64,000 nucleotides of DNA from Fulvia fulva (Eukaryota > Ascomycota > Dothideomycetes > Mycosphaerellales > Mycosphaerellaceae). The stretch covers positions 4,216,001-4,280,000 of the forward strand of contig NC_063017.1 of NCBI RefSeq assembly GCF_020509005.1, given 5' to 3'. This document shows positions 56,657 to 64,000 of this stretch, piece after piece. The stretch's first letter is position 1. Every line of letters begins with the position of its first letter. The notes beneath the pieces were generated by a model that saw nothing but the letters and a program-made list of their open reading frames with translations, was not told where the DNA came from and ran no database searches. Position numbers and translations under genes: made by a program.

Positions 56657-59113
56657 CTAAGCCTCCATTTGCCCCGCAGAGAAACCTCGCTCGCCTGCTG
56701 TCTTCATGGGTTCTGGCGCGATGCTCTTGCCGCCTTGGTAAGAGGTGAGAGTGACAGCTTCCACCCACTCAGACGACTTGGTGACATGACGCTCGGCGTG
56801 GAGTATAGTAGGGTGCCTATCAAAAGTCAGTAAGCCATTGGCGCTCATGTGACGCTCGACCCACGGATTGTTGCCCATGCCAGGTAGGAACCACAGCAGC
56901 GGCTGTACTAGAGGCAAGTTGACTTGAAGTAGTGGGGCGCGCTGTCGTTCGAGGAGCGCTTGTTCCCACTCCATCAGTACGGCCAAGTCACCGTGGACAA
57001 TAATCCAGTCGTAGTGCAGTACACACATCGACAGTCGTGTCATGGTCCCATAACAGCGAGCCGAAACCCACTCCGTCGTAGCTCATGTTGACCAAGTCCA
57101 GATATGTCTCCGAGGAGTGGCATAGACTATCAACGCCAACGGAGACCACCAGGACGCGCTCATTGAGTGTCTTGAGCTTGCTCTTCAGGATTTCAACGAG
57201 TCCATTGCTGTGCGCCGATACCGATGTACAGTTTAGTGAATGCACAGGAACACCACATTGGGCCACGACTGTGCTCAGGAACTTCGATTGGCGTAGAATA
57301 GATGTGTTCATGCTGTTGTCTTCCTTGGCCTGTGACGTTGGTGACACACGGGCCACGAGCAGCACGGCATCAAATTCGTGCACCTCAATGGCTACCTTTG
57401 GCGCCTTTTGGAGCGCGACCAGCGAGCGTGGAGAGCTCCCTGTCCTGTCGACATGGTTATTGAGACGAATCATAACCTCGTCCCGACGCCAATAGAATCC
57501 CATCTGCAATGCTCGCTGGCGACCGAGTGTGAGTTGTGCCTCCAAGCCGGAGCTGGTGTCCTGGGTGACAAGCTGCCAGTCTGTCTTGTCCATCACCTCA
57601 CTGTTTGTCTCATCCATCGCTTCACCACTTGGGAAGCCTTGTGTCAGCCACGCACCACCTCTTACATCAAGTCTCGAGAGCACCTGAGCGACTTCTCCAG
57701 TCCGGCGCGTGACACGGTCAGGGTTCACAGTGAGGAGATACACTGGACGATTGCGCGGCAAGGGGTGCCACATTTGACGATCCTTCATGGGATGCTTGTT
57801 TGATGAACAGATCTCCGCGATGATCAGCAGGTTGTCGTTTGCCCGCAGCATCTCAAGAATCGGCGCGTCGAGGAGTGTCGTCAACTGACGTGGGATGCTG
57901 TCGCGTGCGCGACCGCCATCCTCATTACTTTGTCTGGTCCAGGGAACAAAGCTAACGGGCTGTCGATCTGGTGCACTCAGTGTGGATAGAACACTGTCGA
58001 GTTTCGATGCGGAGCCAGCGGCAGCGATGCCAGTCATAGTGCTACTGATTGCAGCTCTAAGCCGTGGCTGCAGGACGTTGTCTTTGAATGGCTTGCTGAG
58101 GTCTCCATCGGCTCGGAAGATCGTCATGGATTTGGAGAACGATCGATGTTGCCAGCGCTCGTGTTGTAGGCTTCAATCCCAAAGCTTGGCGAAGCGAAAC
58201 CAGTGCCCGGTCGATGTTGTCATCAGTGGGCTGGTGCGTAAAGCTGACAAGCATGCAGTATCGCTTCGTGTAGACCGGTGTGTCGAGGATGTGCACATGG
58301 TCTATGCCTCCAAGCAAGGTGGGCCAGTCCATGAAGGAATGAAGGTTGACGGCGGCGCAGAGCCTCAGCAGCAGGCGCACCTGAAAACTGTACCATGATC
58401 GTATAGATGCCTTGCAGAGGGCGATCAGCAGCGGATATATCGTAGATCTCAGCGAGTTGCACGAGACTGGGTGTGCTTCGAACAGCACCAGAAAGTAAGT
58501 GCTTGTAGGTGCTGGCATGTAGCAGTGCCGAACGTGCCGTTGTCAGCAGAGCAGCTGAAGTATGACGCGAAACACCTTCAAACGACGGGGTCAGACTCAG
58601 AGAGCCCTCCGCGAGAGCTGTGACCACTATGCTGAGGTCGAACGGGTTCAGCCTTAGTGAGGCTCTCAGAAAATGTGCAAGGACCTGGAGCTCTGTCCCG
58701 TTGTGCTCCATAGCGCCAGGGCAAGGGCCAGGTTCCGCAGGCACTGTATGAAGCTTGATCACCTGCATGCGCTTGACGGAATCCAGAGGGTCGTTGTTCA
58801 CCATTGTCATGACACGTGATCCAGCATGCCTGTCGCACCGTGTGCTTTGCCATACATCCTGACCCATAAGAACGTAGACAGAGTCCTGCTCTTCATGCCA
58901 GTATCCATGGATCAACGTCGAAGAGGATGCTTTCGCGTCAAGTGCTTCCAAAACATCACCGAGCTCAATGCTCACGTGAATGGCGAGCACAGAGCTCAGT
59001 AGCCAAGTCTTGTCCGGTAGCAGCCGAATCGCATCGTTGTTCGATGCCGTGCTCAGCAGTGTCGACAGCTCTTTGCAGAATAGGATCGTCAGTGCCTGGC
59101 TTGGGTTCGCCAT
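56657..59113 (-). CDS. Protein with two serine-recombinase-like segments
   Basis: Four exons (59113-58463, 58410-58141, 58091-57027, 56968-56657) join in phase 0 across introns of 52, 49 and 58 bases and give 765 aa starting MANPSQALTILFCKEL and ending GFSAGQMEA before TAG. Two regions look like the catalytic domain of resolvase-type serine recombinases. Around residue 362 there is RQS, then SIPRQL and VNPDRVTRRTGEVAQVLSRL. Around residue 557 there is ARVSPTSQ, then NTSILRQSKFL and, later, VLVVSVGVDSL. The first keeps Ser and the DR..R motif; the second keeps Arg-x-Ser but has lost the later arginines. The N-terminal 300 residues are unrecognised. Intron donors 1 and 2 (GTGCAA, GTTCTC) are weak, so exon edges are provisional. 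Function unknown; domestication of a recombinase is a hypothesis. Confidence 0.6.
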
Positions 59114-59739
59114 CTTCCCTTGACTTCGGACTTGAAGGTGGTGACTGGTGAGGCGATCGATCTTCAGCCTCTGCTAAGGATTCTTGCCTGCCGAAATCAA
59201 GTTCGTCGTTTGAATGATGATGGATCGACCACGAGAGGTCGTGAAGAATTAGTGAAGGTTAGTGGAAGAGCTTGTCACAACGAAGGCTGAAGGGAAGGTG
59301 CGATGTTGGAAGCAACCATGCCATGTGGTTCGGCTTGCGCCGAGCGCGCGTGGAGCATAACTTCACCTCATACCAGCATCGACCAGCGTAGCGGCCGTGA
59401 ACATCTCTGTCGAGCCATTGATGTGAAGAGACTGCTGGAAAGTAGTGCGCGTGCCACGATGCACCACGGGTGAGTTCGACACTGGCTGAGGACACCTTTG
59501 CATGTCCTCTTGGTCGACTAGCTGGCAGAGTTGAGCAGCACGGCATCGCGGGGGCGCAGACCTTGACATTAACCGGCAAGATCTCACTGCCTTTGGCATC
59601 CATATGCTTGCTGCCGAGCGCGGAGACCGCCGGCTGCTTCGCTCTTGGACATGTGACCACGCACCGCGAAGTGAGATGCGTGTCGCAAGACTCTGGTGTG
59701 ACGGCGAAAGGCCAGCGCCGGCGTGCATGCAGTTCTGCG

Positions 59740-60425
59740 CTTCGTTGACCAAGTCAAGTTCCGAACTTCGTTCGTGATTGGCACCTCGCTGGAAGCGGTT
59801 CTGCAGTTGTTACAACATGTGCTGGGCCTGGGGAGCCCTCCCTGACTGAAGATCGATTTTGACCAAGTCAACTTTTCGACTTCGTTTCTTATTGACAGCC
59901 CGCTGGAAGTGCTTCCGGCGTAGTCTCCGGGCGATGAGACGTTCCACGGATGCGAGAATATGTGCTTGACCTGGGAAGCCCTTGCTGGGCTGGAGACCAA
60001 TTTTGACCAAGTCAACTTTCCGAACTCTTGTGTGATTGACAGTCCGCTGGAAGGGCTTCTGGCTGGGTGCCCACACGTAGCAGGCGTTCCACAGATTGAC
60101 AGACAGGTGTTCAACCCGCCTGGCCCTCGGTGTGCTGGACCTTATTTGGGCCAAGTCGGTTCTCGACTTCGTTCATGATTGACAGTCTGCTGGAAGCGCC
60201 GCTACTTCGGTCGTCACGAGGCGCTCCACAGCTGGAATGGTAGGTTCTCAACCTGGCTAGGCCTTGCTGCGTTGGGACCAATCATGACCAAGTCAACATT
60301 CCGACTCCTTCGTGATTGACAGTCCGCTGGGAGCCCTTTTGAACGAATCACCGAGTTTCGCTAGGTCCGGCATCATATTGCTTGGCACCTCGCCGGAAGC
60401 GCTTCTGGCCTTTCGTCTAGAGTGT
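59740..60425. repeat. Diverged tandem repeat, period about 140 bases
   Basis: Five to six copies share the core GACCAAGTCAAC, then CGACTTCGT, GTGATTGACAGTC and CGCTGGAAG. The core starts at about 59747, 59861, 60005, 60148 and 60286 (spacings 114, 144, 143, 138). A last partial copy keeps only the CGCTGGAAG-like end at about 60390. The better copies hold the dyad TTGAC-CAA-GTCAA, a 5-base inverted repeat. Copies differ by 15-30 percent by eye, so the array is old. Confidence 0.85.
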
Positions 60426-60679
60426 CCGACTCCCGGAGCCCTCACTGCGGTATTAAGCTGGCAGCTTGTTTCGATGGGTTGTTGTTGGAGGGGAAAGGAC
60501 CGAGAAGGGAAACGACATGGCTTATATGCAGCTTGGCTTAGTCACCTGCACCATGTCTCCTGCCTGAACAGGAAGGATCAAAGTGATGGGTCAGGAAGGG
60601 ATGACGGACTTGGAGTTGAACAGGGTCGGAAAAGTCGTTGACGTTCTAGTTGCGGCGTGTTGAGGCTGTGTCGAGTTGC

Positions 60680-60699
60680 CAGCACTACACGTAGTGCTG
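60680..60699. other. 20-base near-perfect palindrome
   Basis: CAGCACTACACGTAGTGCTG has 9-base perfect arms around a two-base centre. It could be a hairpin, a dimeric transcription-factor site or chance. It lies about 450 bases upstream of the gene at 61147. Confidence 0.6.
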
Positions 60700-61146
60700 A
60701 GAGCGACAGGGGCTTCGACGAGTGCTTTAGACACAGTCTCGTAGGTGGCAATGTTGAAGCGTCCTCAGGGGCGTGCTGGTAGCGACCCAAGAACATCGTT
60801 GGAACCCGAAGTGCGGCGCAGGGAGGCTGGGTCGACGCTTCGGATCGATACACAGCAGAACTGTTGATGTCCTAAACAAGACCGTCGGAGGGAGAAAGAG
60901 CCACTCAGGTCGGGGTTGTCTGCTTTCAGCTCACCACCGCTATGTGGTGCTGACGGTCCCAGAAGTCAGAACATTTGTATCTCTTCCGCACGGCCAAGGA
61001 CCATTCGAGTGAATCCCGAGCGCTTTCTCCCATGCCAAGCCCTGGGTGTACTGGGAGCGCTTCTCTTTCTGTGAGCATCGGCCGTTCAACGTCTTTCAGC
61101 AACGCAAGACGCGTCGCAGCATCACCTGCGCCTACACTCCGAGAAT

Positions 61147-61843
61147 ATGAAGTCGCTCGAAAAACACATCGAGGACTACTTCCGGGCTTTGCGTCTATGC
61201 CAGGCGCGTCAATGGGACGCAGCGATCACCACCGCCAAGCGCAGCCTAACTGACCCGTCTCTGCCTCGACAATGGCAGGTCGAAGACTGCGTCATCGTAT
61301 GCTCCGCCACGGATGACTGGGAAGAAGCTGAGGTACGTATGGTCTGTCGCCAGGCAAATCGTGCAAGCTTGACCGGCATTGCTGATAGCTTCGTCACACA
61401 GCGGTTTCGTGAAGCAGCTGAAGCGGTCTACAACACATCCAGAATTCAGGCGACCCCCTCCCAAAAAGCAGAAGCCACACTCCGCGACATGCGAAGCATT
61501 CTTGACCAGATCAAAGCCGGGCAGGACGCAGAGCCACCAGAGGAGACGAAGGTCGATGTGGAGAATGACAGCCATGATGCAGAAGAAACCGACGAGGATG
61601 ACGACGAGCTGGACGATTCCGAAGATGACGAGCTGAATGACTCCGAAGACGAAGCCGTAAACCGCGAACCAGATCCGCTTAAGGTAATACGGGGGACATT
61701 GGTGATGCACATGCCAGCCAGATCTCTAGAATCGGTAAGTGTACATCAACGCGCTGGAAGACTGCACGATACTGACCGATATCTCGGTGCAGTCAAGCGA
61801 CTCCGAGCCCGACAGCAATCCGGATGTCTGTGTCTGTGCCTGA
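61147..61843 (+). CDS. Small family protein with acidic tail (paralogue of 51601)
   Basis: Three exons (61147-61332, 61402-61734, 61793-61843) give 189 aa starting MKSLEKHIEDYFRALRLCQA. Its core TAKRSLTDPSLPRQWQVEDC and WEEAE match the gene at 51601, and intron 1 sits at the same codon. The middle is strongly acidic (ETDEDDDELDDSEDDELNDS) and the end is SSDSEPDSNPDVCVCA. Intron 1 (69 bases, donor GTACGT, acceptor CACAG) is a multiple of three without a stop, so retaining it would insert 23 residues. If intron 2 (58 bases) is also left in, the frame runs on to 62328, a likely mis-annotation. Function unknown; the core may be a TPR-like helical pair. Confidence 0.72.
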
Positions 61844-62121
61844 GCCTGGCAGCTGGGATAAGTTCAAGGCTGAAGCCTTTCATCGGTTCGAGTCGCTGGG
61901 TAGGGAATGGACGATATTGTCAGATACAAATACTGAGCGTCAGCAGTTGCGCGGAAGTAATGTTCAAGAGCTGCGTTGGTTGTCTCCCATGCCTAGACTC
62001 CCTCTGGTATATTCCCATCCTACGCCACACCAATGCTCCCACTTATGCATGCACACCTCCAATCATATACACAGCTGAATCGAACACTCTAACTTACAGC
62101 TTTTCTTTATACACACCCTCC
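61844..62121. other. Convergent spacer
   Basis: Pyrimidine-rich 3' UTR region of OXA1 on its right; no gene seen. Confidence 0.5.
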
Positions 62122-63678
62122 TTACCTCCCCCTCCTACCCTGCGCCCTCTCCTCATACTGCTTCGCCCTCCTCTTAAACGCCTCCCTCTCCTCCTTCTTC
62201 CTCTGCTCTGGCGTCTTCGCCCTCACCTGCCTCGCCTCCGAGATCTTACCCTGCAATTGATCCTTCAACCCATCAAACATGCCCTTCTTCGGCGTCGCTG
62301 GCATCCCGGGCTGAATCATCTCCTCTGAAGGTGCCGATGTCCCTGCTGGGTTTGGCGCCACCAACGTCGTATCGATCGTCTTACCCTGTCTGTGTATATT
62401 CGGCGATTGGTAATTCGGCGCCATGTACGCAGCATTCCTCCCACCATTCGCACCAGCTGACGGCGCGGGTTCGTATCTCGTCGGTTGCAGCCCCTTCACC
62501 CTATCTTCCAGCATCGCACTCAGAAATCCTCCACCACCCTCTCCTGGCTTCGGCACATAAATTGGTGCTAGTCCGAAGAGGTCTCTCACAGCTGCATTTT
62601 GCAACACTCTCCCCTGAACAATCCCCAACGCACCAGACGCAGCGAACCACACACATACCGCACCTGGTTGCCATGCGGTGACCAAGCAGATGATTGCTGG
62701 CATACCATAAAGCATGACCTTCTTCATGCCCTCTGGTAATTGCGTCTGTGCACCAGTTTCACCACCCAATCGTACAATCATGTGGACAGTCCCAGCCATG
62801 ATGATGGGCATCAACAAATATCCATCCGTTATTGTCAAATCTTGCAACCACAAAAACCCTCCATCTTTGAAACCAGGCACTGGAAGTTCTGACGCCGCTC
62901 TCATGATCTTGAATCCACAATACCCAATCACACCTTGCAATATAATTGGCAAGAACTGCTGTGTTATGCTGATGCCCGCTCTTTTCCTAATCTGACCGAG
63001 CTGCCTGTACGCCTGCATTACTTCCGCTGTGTTCCCCTCTTTCTGTGCTTTGGTCATGCGGTCTGTGATGGGTTTCGTGACGGAGGTGAGAGCGTTTTGT
63101 CGTGCCATGATGTCGCTGGACTTTAAGTATAATGGGAAGGTAACAACGCGAATGGCGACTGCTGTGGCTGCTATTGCTCCCCACCAGGGTAGACCACCCC
63201 AAATGTGCATGTGTTCGAGCACCCATTCGATCATCGAGGTTGGACCGTAGCCGTATTCCAAGCCGATCTGCTTCAAGTAGCCGATGCCTTCGGGGATGCT
63301 CGATATATCAATACCTTCTGCGGTTTTGGGGACGGTATTTAGTGTGATCGTATCCAGATCGGGAAAAGAAGACGTGGAGTTCTCTGGCAGAGGGGCGGTC
63401 GCTGGATCGACTGGAGTCTGTGTGGTAGATGCATGTCGTATCGCCGGGATCGAAATAATCGCCGTCGGTGTTGATCTCGTCCATGGCTGTGGTGTCTGTG
63501 CTAAGGAGCCTATTCGAGGTGATGTATTGCGGAGGAGAGGTCGGGGAGTGTAGGAGAGCTAGATGTTGTATTAGCGATGGCATCTTCACTTCGCAAGTCA
63601 TTGCATTACATTTCGACATTGCTGCCGTATCAGCGATGGCGCATTGCCTCGCACAAGACGTAGGCCTCTACTGGGCAT
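62122..63678 (-). CDS. OXA1: Mitochondrial inner-membrane insertase OXA1
   Basis: Exon 1 (63678-63610) encodes MPSRGLRLVRGNAPSLIRQQ, a textbook mitochondrial presequence. A 51-base intron (63609-63559, donor GTAATG, branch CTAAT, acceptor ATCTAG) leads to exon 2 (63558-62122); the product is 501 aa. OXA1/YidC/Alb3 inserts mitochondrially made and some imported proteins into the inner membrane. The family core follows: LPWWGAIAATAVAIRVVTFP (TM1), the matrix loop SVTKPITDRMTKAQKEG, ISITQQFLPIILQGVIGYCG (TM2) and helices around DGYLLMPIIMAGTVHMIVRL, MLYGMPAIICLVTAWQPGAV and CVWFAASGALGIVQGRVLQN. The C-terminal matrix tail is Lys/Arg-rich (RKKEEREAFKRRAKQYEERA), the ribosome-binding helix. No exon-2 ATG lies before TM1, so the first exon is needed. 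Confidence 0.94.
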
Positions 63679-64000
63679 CGTGGTTGTGATGTGTGCATGA
63701 GGATGATCAGCGTGATAATTTCGAGATGCGCAGTCCCAGGAGTCGTTTCCGAATCCGCGTCACGCGAGACTCCGAGGTATCTCCTGAGATAGATCGATGC
63801 GGAAGAATCAAAGAATATGTGCGAGCAGTACGTTGGAAATGAATAGATGACGACGGAAATGTTCAAACCCGTCTTATGTCTACATGAAATGCCGCCCAGC
63901 TGCCTGAGTGGCATTGTAGAAGCGCTTGCTGCCGCCCAATGCTATGCACGACCATCTCCATGACCATGCCACCTCGAGATGACCTGTGACATGATCTTCC
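63679..64000. promoter_or_regulatory. Upstream region of OXA1 to window end
   Basis: No gene seen. It should contain the OXA1 promoter; no defined motif is claimed. Confidence 0.4.

Larger units (their letters stand above)
59114..61146. other. Non-coding stretch with tandem repeats
   Basis: No gene seen. It holds the 140-base tandem array (about 59740-60425) and a perfect short palindrome at 60680-60699; both have their own entries. Frames inside the array are repeated translations of the repeat. Confidence 0.6.

Noticed and set aside
59584..60154. Minus-strand frames with repeated segments
   Set aside because: They are translations of the 140-base repeat in successive copies, not evidence of a repeat protein.
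61880..61900. GGTTCGAGTC-like box as a tRNA B box
   Set aside because: No matching A box or cloverleaf around it, and it lies in a 3' UTR; no tRNA gene was found in the window by eye.
61402..62328. Long reading-through frame of the 61147 gene (393 codons)
   Set aside because: It reads through two good introns; the spliced form ends at 61843 with an acidic tail consistent with the exon before it.
1..64000. CRISPR arrays, rRNA operon, prokaryotic promoters or ribosome binding sites
   Set aside because: Genes are spliced and eukaryotic; no regularly spaced identical repeats of CRISPR type and no rRNA sequence were seen.

Overview
The window is nuclear DNA of a filamentous ascomycete, probably a dothideomycete. 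Its coding sequences are cut by short introns of about 50-65 bases with GTNNGT donors, CTRAY branch points and YAG acceptors. It carries a run of core eukaryotic genes, there are no operons or Shine-Dalgarno sites, and neighbours lie head-to-head, tail-to-tail or in tandem with short spacers. The class-level placement is an impression from gene families; no marker here proves it. Exon-intron structures were built by reading splice signals and checking phase; none is confirmed by RNA.

Left part (1-22 kb): the TFIIH helicase XPB; a small DUF4748 protein divergent from it; a small mitochondrial-type membrane protein; a gene whose C-terminus resembles the HicA fold; a four-helix membrane protein; a remnant of an NmrA-type reductase; ribosomal protein uS14 (Rps29); a 3-hydroxyisobutyrate-dehydrogenase-type enzyme; an unnamed fungal family protein; an FSH serine hydrolase broken by an in-frame TGA; a small charged protein; and histone H2A.Z. 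Long stretches at 16.6-19 kb and 19.4-21.5 kb hold no recognisable gene.

Middle (22-44 kb): a BTB protein, a small secreted cysteine-rich protein, an old-yellow-enzyme-type oxidoreductase, an F-box-like protein with a 63-base internal duplication, an alpha/beta hydrolase, a secreted Ser/Thr-rich protein with a 24-base exon, a decayed SRPK-like kinase, an LRAT/NlpC-P60-like protein, the large KDM5-type histone demethylase, SLX1 endonuclease (divergent from KDM5) and a cupin (convergent with SLX1).

Right part (44-64 kb) is more accessory: a flavin monooxygenase pseudogene, an acid-ceramidase-like gene with one in-frame TGA, a conserved disordered protein, two members of one small family that share an intron position, a chain of six consecutive small introns separated by 9-17-base exons, a four-exon gene with two serine-recombinase-like segments followed by an in-frame TAG and a Cys-rich reading frame, a diverged tandem repeat of about 140 bases, and the mitochondrial insertase OXA1.

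Chromatin and DNA-metabolism genes (XPB, H2A.Z, KDM5, SLX1) are frequent but share no obvious pathway. The recurring oddity is metabolic or signalling enzymes with single or multiple in-frame stops (FSH hydrolase, ceramidase-like, FMO, SRPK, NmrA), as expected where accessory genes are decaying between conserved housekeeping genes. The most unusual structures are the micro-exon chain at 53.5 kb and the recombinase-like gene at 56.7-59.1 kb.
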